Assembly: GCA_963707835.1 (NCBI GenBank)
Contig: CAVPRI010000002.1
Location: 62,001 to 126,000 of the forward strand
Direction: 5' to 3'
Source: Bog-473 sp963707835
GTDB lineage: Bacteria; Actinomycetota; Acidimicrobiia; Acidimicrobiales; RAAP-2
DNA: 64,000 nucleotides
This document shows positions 45,196 to 54,268 of this stretch, piece by piece. The position numbers and the translations under genes are program-made. Position 1 is the first letter of the stretch. Each line of letters starts with the position of its first letter. A model generated the notes under the pieces. The model worked only from the letters and a program-made list of their open reading frames with translations, ran no database searches and was not told the DNA's origin.

Positions 45196-45600
45196 TCAGC
45201 CGGCCAGCATGATGCCCATGACCAGCGCGGCCACGCTGGCGGTTCCCGCGACGGACCCCCACAGGGCGAGTTGCCCTTTGGTGGTCGCGCGCTGGTGCAA
45301 GAAGGCGCCCAGTCCCGACAACGCCACGACCGCGATCTTGGCCATGAGCACGGCCTTCCAGGCCGAGGACTGTGAGGAGTAGTGGACGGCGGTGACGTTC
45401 CAAATGCCCGTGGCCACCAGCACGACGAATGCCGGCCAGGCCAACCGGGCGAAGGCCCGGGCCAACGCCTTGGGGGCGTCGGGGCCGATGGCGCGAGCCG
45501 GACCGACCAGGCCCATCAGCACGATCTGGCCGCCCACCCACACGGCGGCGGCCAGCACGTGGAGGGTGAGTCGGACGGTCTCGAGTGTGGGAGCGAGCAT
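45196..45600 (-). CDS. CopD-like four-helix membrane protein
   Basis: The 134-residue protein has four hydrophobic helices. The first carries LTLHVLAAAVWVGGQIVLMG, matching the His-x8-Trp-x-Gly pattern of CopD/DUF2269-like copper-associated proteins. The others include VVLVATGIWNV and AKIAVVALSGLGAFLHQRA. It sits downstream of the enoyl-CoA hydratase start and upstream of tatA and the cta operon. A role in copper supply to CuA/CuB is plausible from context but not shown. The start is ATG 45600. Confidence 0.7.
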   Translation of the reverse strand: MLAPTLETVRLTLHVLAAAVWVGGQIVLMGLVGPARAIGPDAPKALARAFARLAWPAFVVLVATGIWNVTAVHYSSQSSAWKAVLMAKIAVVALSGLGAFLHQRATTKGQLALWGSVAGTASVAALVMGIMLAG

Positions 45601-45613
45601 GGGAGTCCCGCGC

Positions 45614-46386
45614 CTACTTGCCTTGCCAGTTGGGCGGCCGCTTCTCGGCGAAGGCGATCGGTCCCTCCATGGCGTCGGCCGAAGAGAACACGATGCCGAC
45701 CGCCTCGTCGCTGACCGCCCACCCTTCGGACTCCGGCAGCTGGGCGGCCTGCTTCACCACCTTTTTGGTCCAGCGCACGGCGAGCGGCGCGTTGGCGGCG
45801 ATGCGCTCGGCCAACGCCACTGCCTCGGCCAGGACGGCCTCGGCCGGGACGACCTTGTTCACCAGCCCGAGCTCCCGGGCCCGCCCGGCGTCGATCATCT
45901 CGCCGGTCAGGGCCAGCTCCAACGCGATTGCCAGCGGGAGCCGCTTGGGCAGGCGGATGAGTCCCCCGCGCCGGCGATCAGCCCCCGGGTGGCTTCAGGG
46001 AGCCCGAAGATCGCAGTCTCGGCGGCCACGGCCAGGTCGCACGAGAGCATGATCTCGAAGCCGCCAGCCAGCGCGGCGCCGTTCACCGCGGCGACGAGCG
46101 GCTTGGGGAAATTGCGCCGGGCCAAGCCCGCGAAGCCGCCGGGCGCTCCCGTAATGGCGGGCCCCTCCCCGGCGGCGAACGCCTTGAGGTCCATGCCGGA
46201 GGAGAACGCCTTGTCGCCGCTCCCCGTGAGCACGACGACCCAGCAGTCGGTGTCTTCGGCCAGCGCTTCCATGGTCTCGGCCATGGCGGAGGCCACTGCG
46301 GCGTTCACCGCGTTGCGCGCCTCGGGGCGGTTGATGGTGACGATCTCGACGTGATTGTGGCGCTCGCGCAGTATCTCGTCCGCCAT
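45614..46386 (-). CDS. Enoyl-CoA hydratase/isomerase family protein (one frameshift)
   Basis: This is a crotonase-fold protein of about 257 residues. Oxyanion-hole segments are SSGMDLKAFAAGEG and VNGAALAGGFEIMLSCDLAVA, and GLPEATRGLIAGAGG carries the position of the catalytic Glu region. The C-terminal helix block (LELALTGEMIDAGRARELGLVN) is in a second frame after a break near 45958. It likely hydrates enoyl-CoA or acts on related CoA esters; specificity is not readable. ATG 46386 is the start. It is followed 14 bases later by the CopD-like gene. Confidence 0.88.
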
Positions 46387-46455
46387 GGCGGCTCCCTTCG
46401 TTCGCTCCCGGGCTTCTGGAGGTGATCCGGGTGGGCGCCGAGGCTAGCGGCGCCT

Positions 46456-47235
46456 TCAGGGTGCGAGGTGCGGGGGCCACCCCTCGTCGGAACCGGAGTC
46501 GGACCCGCCGTTGGACGCCGCCTCACCGGTTCCCGGCCAGAACAGGGCGGCAGTCTCGGCCTGAATCCGCCGCACGTAGAGGGCGCTGAATGCGAAGAGG
46601 CTCCCGAACACGGCGGAGGTCACGAAGGGCGAGACGGCGAGGAATGTTCCCGTGGGAAGCAGGTCGGCCAGCGTGAGGCGTGCCGAGGCTTCGACCATCA
46701 GGCCGATGCCCCAGACCACCGAGAGGACCCGGAACGTGCGCCGGCCGACGGGGATCTCGTGCAGGCGGTCGTAAGCGGAGAGCTTCTCGGGGTCGCGCCC
46801 GGCGGTCAGGTAGCGGCTCACGTAGAAGAGCATGGGTCGGTCGTGGGTGAACAGCGTGACGACGCACGCGACACCGAGCAGCGCCGTGAAGAACGCGTCT
46901 CGGACCTTGAGCATGTACGCGTTGCCGCCGGTGAGCACCGAGCTGACGACACCGATGGCGAAACCCAGCAGCACCATGGTGCCCAGTAGATCGACGCGTC
47001 GATGGAGGACGAACTGGAGCAGGACCCAGGCCCCCGAGACACAGCCGGCCACGATGAGCGCCTTGGCGTCGCTGCTCACGTGTTGGCGCACGCCGAAGTA
47101 CACGGCGATGGGGAGCGCGCCGCCGAAGACCACGCTCGGCACGTGCTCGCGCACGGAGGGCAGGAAGGACGGGGCGCCGCGCCCGGGCGGCGGCCGCCCC
47201 GGGGCGGATCCCGGACCCGGCAGCTCCGGTTCCAT
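46456..47235 (-). CDS. VC0807-like integral membrane protein
   Basis: The 259-residue protein has about six hydrophobic helices (VVFGGALPIAVYFGV, ALIVAGCVSGAWVLLQFV, LLGTMVLLGFAIGVVSSVL and others) and an RDAFFTALLGVACVVTL / DRPMLFYVSRYLT block. This matches the pattern of the poorly characterised VC0807 family. Both termini are hydrophilic, the C-terminus Gly/Ser/Asp-rich. Function unknown. It is divergent from the gene at 47343. Confidence 0.65.
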   Translation of the reverse strand: MEPELPGPGSAPGRPPPGRGAPSFLPSVREHVPSVVFGGALPIAVYFGVRQHVSSDAKALIVAGCVSGAWVLLQFVLHRRVDLLGTMVLLGFAIGVVSSVLTGGNAYMLKVRDAFFTALLGVACVVTLFTHDRPMLFYVSRYLTAGRDPEKLSAYDRLHEIPVGRRTFRVLSVVWGIGLMVEASARLTLADLLPTGTFLAVSPFVTSAVFGSLFAFSALYVRRIQAETAALFWPGTGEAASNGGSDSGSDEGWPPHLAP

Positions 47236-47329
47236 GGCGAGAGGCTACCGCCGCCGTGTGACGGCGCGAGACGGCGCCGCCCGACCGGTGCGACCGCGTG
47301 GCGACCGTGCGACCGGGTGGAGCGGGGCC

Positions 47330-47345
47330 TAGAATTCGGACGGTG
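47330..47345 (+). promoter_or_regulatory. Candidate -10 element with leaderless GTG start
   Basis: TAGAAT at 47330-47335 ends exactly seven bases before GTG 47343. There is no purine-rich ribosome site. This matches the spacing seen at 20831, 25702 and 39449. Confidence 0.5.
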
Positions 47346-47942
47346 AGCTTCATGGCACACGTGATCGCCTTCCTGCTGATCGCCGGCCTGGCGGTCGCCG
47401 CCGGCCTGGCGGTCGCCTTCGTGCTCGCCCGCGGCTACGTGCGTCGCCATTGGCGTCTCGTGCGCGGCCACCCGGTGACCCGCGGGGTGTTGGCCGTGTG
47501 GGCGCTGGTCTCGGCCGCCCGCGAGCGCATGGCACAGGCCACGCCCAGCGAACTGAGCCGCGGCAGCGCCGCCCGGGTGCGGCGACGCATGTGGGTGGCT
47601 GTCGAGGACGCCGAGTCCGCGGTGGCCCACGCCACCGAGCACGATGCTCCCGTGGCCGAGCTGCCTTCGGTGTGCCGCTCGTTGCGCGTCGTGGCCGACG
47701 AGCTCGATGCGCTCCTGAGGCTCGAACGCCGGCTCCCGGCCGGCACGGCCCCGACGGGCGACGTTCGCCGGCAGGTGGCCGAGGTGATCGACGCGGCACA
47801 TGACGTGCAGGCATCCGCGGTGCGGGCGGGAAGCGACGCCACCGAGGCGCAGGTGCGGTCGCTGGTGCGCCACGCGCGCGACGAGATCGAGATCGTCTCG
47901 GCCGGCCTGGCGCACATGCGCTCGGTGGCCCGGCCCTCCTGA
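47343..47942 (+). CDS. Hypothetical single-helix membrane protein
   Basis: I do not recognise this 199-residue protein. It has one N-terminal hydrophobic helix (FLLIAGLAVAAGLAVAFVL), a basic stretch (RRHWRLVRG), then a mainly helical soluble domain rich in Ala, Arg, Val and Glu (ELPSVCRSLRVVADELDALLRLERRL, AQVRSLVRHARDEIEIV), suggesting a coiled-coil cytoplasmic part. GTG 47343 looks leaderless; ATG 47352 is an alternative. It precedes the GH1-like gene on the same strand. Confidence 0.7.
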   Translation: MSFMAHVIAFLLIAGLAVAAGLAVAFVLARGYVRRHWRLVRGHPVTRGVLAVWALVSAARERMAQATPSELSRGSAARVRRRMWVAVEDAESAVAHATEHDAPVAELPSVCRSLRVVADELDALLRLERRLPAGTAPTGDVRRQVAEVIDAAHDVQASAVRAGSDATEAQVRSLVRHARDEIEIVSAGLAHMRSVARPS

Positions 47943-48055
47943 GCGCCCCGAGCGACACCCTGCCCCGATCCCGCCCGCATCCCCGCCCGCATCCGCAGCC
48001 GAGCCCCCGCCTGAGCCCGCCGCCGAGCCCGATCGAGCCCGACGTCCTCGTCGGT

Positions 48056-49277
48056 GTGGCGACGTCGGGCTACCGGGTCGAGGGTGGGTTCAACGGCGAG
48101 GGCCAGCCGCACAACAACTGGTCCGACTGGGAGGTCAACGGTCGCGCAGCGCGCTCGGGCGCGGCCAGCGACTTCTGGCGACGCCCGGCCGAGATGCTCG
48201 ACCGCGCCGTGGCGCTCGGAGCCACCTGTTTCAACCTCTCGGTGGAGTGGGCCCGCCTCGAGCCGAGCCCGGGTGAGCTCAGACGCGGCGGCGCTGGACG
48301 GCTACGCCGGCATCCTCTCGGAGTGCCGAGCCAGGGGGCTCGAGCCCGTCGTCACCTTGCACCACTTCACCCATCCGTGGTGGCAGGGCGAGGAATTCTG
48401 GCTCCGCCCGGGCTCGCCCGACGTGTTCGCCCACCATGTGGCCCGCGTCGTGCCGGCCCTGGCGGGGCTGTGCCGCCACTGGGTGACCATCCACGAGCCC
48501 GACGTCGTCGCCTCGGCCGGCTGGATCACCGGGGCCCACCCGCCGGGCCGCCGCCTGGCCGTGTCCGACGCCTGGTGCGTGCTCGACAACCTGCTCACCG
48601 CCCACGTGCTGGCGGCCGACGTGGTGCGCGAGGCACAACCGGACGCCGAGATCATGCTGCGCACACGCGCCTCTTCGATTTACGAGGTCGACCGGTTGCT
48701 GGTGGACCTGGTGCGGCTGGGCGACACCGGTATCGACGCGGCCGAGGTCGACCGCTATGTGGACGAGCGCCGTGCGGTGCACGACGCCGCCTTCCCCCCA
48801 CGCCACGTCGCCGAGGCGGCGTTGCGCCGGTTCTCCGCGGCCGTCGCCCCCTACGGCACGGTCCACGAGCCCGGGCGCGGTCGGGCCTGGGCGCGCCTGC
48901 GCTCGGTGGCGCGCCGGAGCGTCCCGCGCCGCGTGGTCAGCGCAGCGGAGCAGGCCCGGCGGGGCCACACCCTCCACTCGGTCGGCGTCGACTGGCACGA
49001 CCCGGTCGCCAGCCACACGCTGGGGCTGCCAGGCTGCCGGATGTCGGGCGGCGGCCGCGACTGGTCGTTCCGCCGGACCCCCGAGGACGTCGCCTCCGAC
49101 CCGGCGGGGCTCCGCGCCTGGTGCGCCACCGAGGCGGCGCTGCGGCCGGGTCTCGGGCTCTGGGTGCTCGACGAGGTGGCGGCGGACGCGCCGGGGTGCT
49201 CCATGCCCGACGAGTTGGCTGAGGCGGTGGCCGCCGGGGTGCCGGTGGGGGGCTACCTGGTCCGGTTCCCCGGATAG
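48056..49277 (+). CDS. Diverged GH1-like (beta-glucosidase-fold) protein (one frameshift)
   Basis: The N-terminus (GVATSGYRVEGGFNGEGQPH, NNWSDWE) is a clear family GH1 opening, followed by FNLSVEWARLEP, TLHHFTHPWW and WVTIHEPDVVASAGW. The acid/base Glu is kept, but the usual NEP Asn is His. No clear TENG-type nucleophile is visible; the C-terminal candidate is LWVLDEVAAD. A break near 48282 (extra A) splits the gene. The coding frame opens upstream of GTG 48056 without ATG or GTG, so the true start is uncertain. About 400 residues. It may be a non-hydrolytic or transferase member. Confidence 0.7.
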
Positions 49278-49289
49278 CCCCTCGGGGCT
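49276..49289. terminator. Compact palindromic terminator between converging genes
   Basis: AGCCC (49276-49280) and GGGCT (49285-49289) pair around the tetraloop CTCG. The stem overlaps the last bases of the GH1-like stop codon and touches the dedA stop on the other strand, so it could serve both genes. There is no T run. Confidence 0.6.
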
Positions 49290-49963
49290 CAGTCGGCCGA
49301 CTCCTCCGGCGCTGCCGTCCCGGACCCTCCGCTGTCGGGTGCTTCTTCCGCCGGGCCGATGATCTCGCGTGCCTCGGTCCGACGGCGCCGCACGATCAGG
49401 ACGGCGACGACGACCACGATGAGCCCGAGTATGACGTCCGAGGCGATCCCGGTGGCCTTCTCCACCCGCTGTCCGACGAAGTAGCCCAGGAGCACGTAGA
49501 GCACACCCCAGCAGATGCCGCCTGCCGCGTTGGCCGGCAGGAAGACGGCGTAGCGCATCTTGGACATGCCCGAGAGTCCGGGCACCATGGCACGCAGGAA
49601 GGCGGAGAATCGGCCCACGAACACGGCCACAGCGCCCCGCCGGCTCAGCTGCTCGAGCGCCATGGCGATGCCCTTCTGCCGGTGTCGCAGCGGGCCGAGC
49701 TGCAGCAGCTGGCGGCCCCAGCGGTCGCCGATGGCGTACCCGACCGAGTCACCCACGATGGCGCACGCCACGACGACGGCCACGATGCCCCCGATGCTCA
49801 CGCCCCCCTTGGCGGCGACGGCGCCCCCGAGGACCGCGGCCGTCTCGCCCGGGAACACGAACCCGAGCAGGACGGCGTCCTCGGCGAAGACGAGGAGCCC
49901 GACGAGGGCGTAGGCCTGCCATCCGTGCAAGGAGAGCAGTGGCTGGAGCAGATGGCTGATCAC
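49289..49963 (-). CDS. DedA family membrane protein
   Basis: This 224-residue DedA/SNARE-associated family protein probably belongs to the undecaprenyl-phosphate or phospholipid flippase-like group. Signatures are FVFPGETAAVLGGAVAAKG (E-T/S pattern after the first helix), GDSVGYAIGDRWG, and VGRFSAFLRAMVPGLSGMSK, the conserved G-R-F-x-x-x-R region. A C-terminal cytosolic tail is Glu/Ala-rich. The start is GTG 49963. It is the first gene on the minus strand after the convergent terminator. Confidence 0.9.
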   Translation of the reverse strand: MISHLLQPLLSLHGWQAYALVGLLVFAEDAVLLGFVFPGETAAVLGGAVAAKGGVSIGGIVAVVVACAIVGDSVGYAIGDRWGRQLLQLGPLRHRQKGIAMALEQLSRRGAVAVFVGRFSAFLRAMVPGLSGMSKMRYAVFLPANAAGGICWGVLYVLLGYFVGQRVEKATGIASDVILGLIVVVVAVLIVRRRRTEAREIIGPAEEAPDSGGSGTAAPEESAD

Positions 49964-50017
49964 GGTGCCAGGGCGCGACGGGGACGGGAGAGGCGGCGCA
50001 CCGGCGGCCCGCCCGGC

Positions 50018-51175
50018 TCAGTTGGCGGCGCGCAGCGCCTGTGCAGGCAGGGCCTCCTCGGAGAATGCCTGGGCGCGTTGGCCCAGCTGCCGCCGCCGGT
50101 CGTCCACGTGCTCCATGAACTCCCGCCCGCGGGCCACGTGCGTGAGGATGTCGGCTTGGCCCTGGGGCCGGGCCAGCATCCAGCTGTGGCCGCCCGGCAC
50201 CCACAGCACCGGGGCACGCGCCACCGAGGCGAACTCGAGCGCCGTGTGCCCGGGGATGATGCGGTCGAAGCATCCCCACTCGTTGAGGATGGGGATCTGC
50301 TGCGCGACGAGGTGGCGCACCTGGCTTCGCTGGTCGACCCCCATCAGCATGCTGCCGATGGGGAGCGTCTGGGCCACGGCGCGGATGTTCTGCCGCATGT
50401 CCGGAAGGACGGCGCGCACGGTCGAGTACATGCGCCCCATGGCCAGGTCAGGCAGGTCGAACACCACGGCGGCCAGCATGTCGACCATGGGGGCGATATC
50501 GGGCAGGACGGGGGAGAGCACGGCAGGGATGATGCCCTTGCGGTCCTTCCACGCCGGGGTGGAGACCCCGTCGCGGTACACCACCCCGAGGGTGCGCCGC
50601 GGATGGTCGTGGGCGAACTGCACGGCGACGGCACCGCCCATGGAGTGCCCCAGCAGGAGGACGGGTCCGGCGTCGACCTTGTGCACGATCGCCATCACCT
50701 GGTCGGCCAGGCTGTCGAGGGAGATGTCCTGCCAGTCGAGCGGGTCGCTCCCCCCGAACCCGGGCAGGCTGGGGTTGACCACACGCCAGCCCATCTGTTC
50801 GGCCAGGCGGGCGCTCTCCCGCCAGTACATACCGCCACCGGCGAAGTAGCCGTGGATGTTGACGGCCCAGACGGGCGGTGACCCCGGGCCCTCGGGTCCG
50901 TGGGCGTCGACGTTGTCCGAGACGGCGAAGCGCAGCAGCCGTCCCTCCACCCGCATCGAACCGGGGACCATACGGATGGTCGGGGTCCCCCTGATCTTGC
51001 GCACGTACTGGTCGCGCACCACTCCGAGCCCGTGCGGGGCATGGCCGGCGTCGACCAACTGCACGGGGGAGGGCCCGTCGGAGGGAGCCATGATGGCACC
51101 CGAGATCTGGAGCGAGTCCTCCGGCTCTTGTTCCGGCTCTTGCTCTGGCTCCGAGGTGAAAGACCGCACGGCCAT
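50018..51175 (-). CDS. Alpha/beta hydrolase
   Basis: The 385-residue protein has an alpha/beta hydrolase core at about 95-360. The oxyanion region is NIHGYFAGGG, the nucleophile elbow is LLGHSMGGAVAVQF (Ser), the acid is likely Asp in NEWGCFDRIIPGHT, and the base His lies in VPGGHSWMLARPQ. The N-terminal 60 residues are variable, with an EPEQ repeat. The start is ATG 51175 with GGAGCGACC upstream. The substrate is probably an ester or lipid; specificity unknown. Confidence 0.88.
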   Translation of the reverse strand: MAVRSFTSEPEQEPEQEPEDSLQISGAIMAPSDGPSPVQLVDAGHAPHGLGVVRDQYVRKIRGTPTIRMVPGSMRVEGRLLRFAVSDNVDAHGPEGPGSPPVWAVNIHGYFAGGGMYWRESARLAEQMGWRVVNPSLPGFGGSDPLDWQDISLDSLADQVMAIVHKVDAGPVLLLGHSMGGAVAVQFAHDHPRRTLGVVYRDGVSTPAWKDRKGIIPAVLSPVLPDIAPMVDMLAAVVFDLPDLAMGRMYSTVRAVLPDMRQNIRAVAQTLPIGSMLMGVDQRSQVRHLVAQQIPILNEWGCFDRIIPGHTALEFASVARAPVLWVPGGHSWMLARPQGQADILTHVARGREFMEHVDDRRRQLGQRAQAFSEEALPAQALRAAN

Positions 51176-51270
51176 GGTCGCTCCAGTTCAGCACCCTCCC
51201 GGTCCGCGACCGCGCACCCGGAGCGGGTTCAAGACGAGCAACGGTAACCGACGGGGTCCGGGGCCTGGGG

Positions 51271-52068
51271 TTATGTCACGTCGCGGCTGAAGGTCGTGAA
51301 GTAGCCGATGGTCAGCGGGACCAGGCCCCAGGCCAGCATGACCAACCCGCCCTGCCACCACGGGAGCAGCCGGGAGGCCACGTCGTGGGCGCCCCCGAAC
51401 CCCCGGGCGATGTCTCCAGCCAACGAGCCGCCCGCCCCGTTGGGCAGCCAGTTGAGGTCGACGTGGAAGAGCGTGCGGGCCAGCGCGACCAGCAGGTTCT
51501 CCAGGATGAAGGTGCCACCGATGGTGACGAGAATGCCCGCCACCTGGTTCTTCACCAAGGTGCCGAAGCCCAGACCGAACAGCCCGAGCAGCACCGTGGT
51601 GGCCAGGAGGCCTGGGATCACGGCACCCACCTGGTCGGTGATCGGCGCGGTGGCGCCACCGAGCCCGGCGTTCCACGGCAGTCCGACCAGGGCCACCGCC
51701 ACCAGGGACAGCAGGGCGACGGACACCGACCACAACGCCGTCACCACGACCTTGGCGCCCAGGACCCGCGAACGAACGGGCGTGAGGACGAGCGACGTGG
51801 TGATCGTCTTGTGCCGGTACTCGCCGGTGATGCACAGAACCCCGATCACCGGGGCCAGGACCTGAATCGCGCCGTAGCCCGCCCCGAGGAGCTGGCGGCG
51901 CTGGTGGATGTTCTGCGGGAAGTTCAGGGAGTGGCCCGGGACGCCGCCCGCCGAGGCGAACACCACCAGGCACCCGAGCACGGTGAGGGGGAGCACGAGG
52001 AGGACGGTCACCCACACCCCGGGCGTGGAGCGCATTTTGAGCAGCTCCGAACGGATGGCGTTCGTCAT
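51271..52068 (-). CDS. ABC-2 type transporter permease
   Basis: This 265-residue permease of the ABC-2 family has six predicted helices. Recognisable parts are an N-terminal SELLKMRSTPGVWVTVLL, ITGEYRHKTITTSLVLTPVRS (the typical G-E-x-R-x-x-T-x-x-x-x-L-x-x-P-x-x-R element) and the closing LAWGLVPLTIGYFTTFSRDVT. ATG 52068 overlaps the ATPase stop (ATGA), so the two genes form one unit. Substrate unknown; relatives are often self-resistance or stress exporters. Confidence 0.9.
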   Translation of the reverse strand: MTNAIRSELLKMRSTPGVWVTVLLVLPLTVLGCLVVFASAGGVPGHSLNFPQNIHQRRQLLGAGYGAIQVLAPVIGVLCITGEYRHKTITTSLVLTPVRSRVLGAKVVVTALWSVSVALLSLVAVALVGLPWNAGLGGATAPITDQVGAVIPGLLATTVLLGLFGLGFGTLVKNQVAGILVTIGGTFILENLLVALARTLFHVDLNWLPNGAGGSLAGDIARGFGGAHDVASRLLPWWQGGLVMLAWGLVPLTIGYFTTFSRDVT

Positions 52069-53018
52069 CCCGGCTCCAATGTGGGCAGCGCCATCGTCTC
52101 GAACCCGAGGCCGCTGGTGAGCGACAGGAAGACGGACTCGAGGTCGCCGCCCTCGCCGACGAGCTCGTAGAGCACGATCTGGTTGGACGCCAGCAGCGGT
52201 CCGACCCGTTCGGGCGTGACCCCGTCCATCGCCACCTCGTCGCCTCCGAGCCGCCGGTAGGCGATCCCGGCGGCGGAGAGGACACCACAGAGGCGGTCCG
52301 CCTCGGGTGTCCGGGCCCGCATGACCCGGCCGTGCAGGCCCGCCGTGATCTGGTCGAGGGTGCCGTGCGCCTTCAGCTGTCCGAAGGAGACGATCACCGC
52401 GTCGTCGATCGTCTGGGCCATCTCGGCCAGGAGGTGCGACGACACCAGCACGGTGCGACCGTCCCCCGCCAGGTAGCGCATGAAGTCGCGCAGCCAGGCG
52501 ATGCCCTGGGGATCGAGGCCGTTGGAGGGCTCGTCGAGGATGAGGACGTCGGGATCGCCCAGCATGGCCGTGGCCAGCTCGAGCCGCTGGCGCATGCCCA
52601 TGGAGAAGCCGCCCACCTTGCGCCGGGCGTCCCCCGTGAGGCCGACCAGGTCGAGCACCTCGTCGGCACGCTCGTCGCCGATCCCGCTGGCGCGGGCTGC
52701 CATGCGCAGGTGGGTTCGGGCTCGCCGCGACGGGTGGAAGCTCGTGGCCTCGAGCACGGCGCCCACGGTGCGGGCCGGGTGCGAGAGCTCGGCGTAGCGG
52801 CTGCCGCCGATGGTGGCAGTCCCGGAATTCGGCCGGACCAGCCCGAGCAGCATGCGCAGCGTGGTCGTCTTCCCCGAGCCGTTGGGTCCCAGGAACCCAG
52901 TGACGCGGCCTGGCTCGACGGAGAAGGAGAGACCGTCAACGGCTTTCACCGACCCGAAGCGCTTGGTCAGGCCCCTGAACTCGACGGGAAGGCCGCGGGT
53001 CGAGCTGCCGACGGACAC
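52065..53018 (-). CDS. ABC transporter ATP-binding protein (ABC-2 exporter)
   Basis: This 317-residue ATPase pairs with the permease at 51271-52068. Walker A is GPNGSGKTTTLRML, the signature is VGGFSMGMRQRLELATAML, Walker B is VLILDEPSNGLDPQGI and the switch His is in VSSHLLAEM. A C-terminal domain of about 90 residues, common in this exporter class, follows. It starts at 53018 and is divergent from the NDMA-ADH gene. Confidence 0.93.
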   Translation of the reverse strand: MSVGSSTRGLPVEFRGLTKRFGSVKAVDGLSFSVEPGRVTGFLGPNGSGKTTTLRMLLGLVRPNSGTATIGGSRYAELSHPARTVGAVLEATSFHPSRRARTHLRMAARASGIGDERADEVLDLVGLTGDARRKVGGFSMGMRQRLELATAMLGDPDVLILDEPSNGLDPQGIAWLRDFMRYLAGDGRTVLVSSHLLAEMAQTIDDAVIVSFGQLKAHGTLDQITAGLHGRVMRARTPEADRLCGVLSAAGIAYRRLGGDEVAMDGVTPERVGPLLASNQIVLYELVGEGGDLESVFLSLTSGLGFETMALPTLEPG

Positions 53019-53101
53019 GGAGCGACCCTACTGGCCGGTCCCAACCGCCCGGCCGCGCCGCCGGCACGGTGGTGGCAGGATCTGGCGCGGAGGAGGAGCC
53101 G

Positions 53102-54268
53102 ATGACGACGACGCGGGCTGCGGTGTGCACCGCGCTCCACGAGCCCTGGACGACCGCCGAGATCGAGATCGACCCCCCGGCGAGCCGCGAGGTCCGCGTG
53201 GAAATGGCCTGGGCCGGAATGTGCCACTCGGACGAGCACCTGCGCCACGGCGGGATCGGGGCGCCCCCCGAGGTGCTCGAGTTGCTCGGGGTGAGTTCCA
53301 TGTTCCCCATCGTCGGCGGCCACGAGGGGGCGGGCATCGTCACCGAGGTGGGCCCGAACGTGACTCAGGTGGCCGAGGGCGACCACGTGGCCATGTCGTT
53401 CATCCCCTCGTGCGGGATCTGCTTCTGGTGCGCCTCGGGACGACAGAACCTCTGCGACTTGGGGCTGGCCACCTTGGCCGGACCGATGATCAGCGACGGC
53501 ACCTACCGGTACCGACTTGACGGCCAATCGCTGAACCGGATGGCGCAGCTGGGCACGTTCTGCGAGGAGGTGGTCTGTCACGAGAACTCGCTCGTGCGCA
53601 TTGAGCCCTGGCAGGATCTGCGGGCCGCCGCGCTCATCAGCTGCGGCATATCGACCGGATTCGGTTCCGCCGTGGATCGGGGCCGGGTCAGACCGGGCGA
53701 GACGGTCGTGGTGGCCGGATGTGGCGGCGTCGGCTCGGGGGCGATTCAGGGGGCCCGCATCGCCGGGGCGCGCCACGTCGTGGCCGTCGACCCCGTTCCG
53801 TGGAAGCTCGAGCGGGCCACCGCCATCGGCGCCACACACACGGCGCTCACCCTCCCCGACGCCCAGCTCCTGTTGCCCGAGCTCACGTCGGGCCGCAACG
53901 CCGACGTCGTGATCCTGACGCCGGGCGAGCTCACGGGCGACCTCGTCGCCGCTGCCTGCGCGTGCGGGTCCAAGGACGCCCGCATCGTGGTCACCGCGAT
54001 CGCACCCTTCGACCAGATGGACGTCCGGCTGAACCTGTTCACCCTGGCCATGTTCAACCAGTCGGTGCTCGGCACCGTCTTCGGCTCCCAGAGCCCCAGG
54101 GTGCAGGTGCCCAACCTGTTGCGCCTCTACGAGTCGGGCCAGCTCCAGGTGGACGAGCTGGTGACGGCCGAGTACCGACTCGACCAGGTGCAGCAGGGAT
54201 ACGAGGACCAGGCGGCGGGCACCCTCGTGCGAGGCGTGGTGGGATTCAGGCCCCCAGGTGGCGGGTGA
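53102..54268 (+). CDS. NDMA-dependent alcohol dehydrogenase, zinc type
   Basis: This 388-residue medium-chain dehydrogenase belongs to the nicotinoprotein (NDMA-dependent) group, whose members keep NAD bound and are reoxidised through mycofactocin. Catalytic zinc ligands are in GMCHSDEH and GGHEGAG. Structural zinc Cys residues are in CGICFWCASGRQNLC. The Rossmann motif is AGCGGVGSGAIQGAR. I chose ATG 53102 with GGAGGAG upstream over a GTG 33 bases earlier. It lies at the edge of the mycofactocin genes, and its 3-prime end overlaps mftD by 23 bases on the other strand, supporting a functional link. Confidence 0.92.
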   Translation: MTTTRAAVCTALHEPWTTAEIEIDPPASREVRVEMAWAGMCHSDEHLRHGGIGAPPEVLELLGVSSMFPIVGGHEGAGIVTEVGPNVTQVAEGDHVAMSFIPSCGICFWCASGRQNLCDLGLATLAGPMISDGTYRYRLDGQSLNRMAQLGTFCEEVVCHENSLVRIEPWQDLRAAALISCGISTGFGSAVDRGRVRPGETVVVAGCGGVGSGAIQGARIAGARHVVAVDPVPWKLERATAIGATHTALTLPDAQLLLPELTSGRNADVVILTPGELTGDLVAAACACGSKDARIVVTAIAPFDQMDVRLNLFTLAMFNQSVLGTVFGSQSPRVQVPNLLRLYESGQLQVDELVTAEYRLDQVQQGYEDQAAGTLVRGVVGFRPPGGG

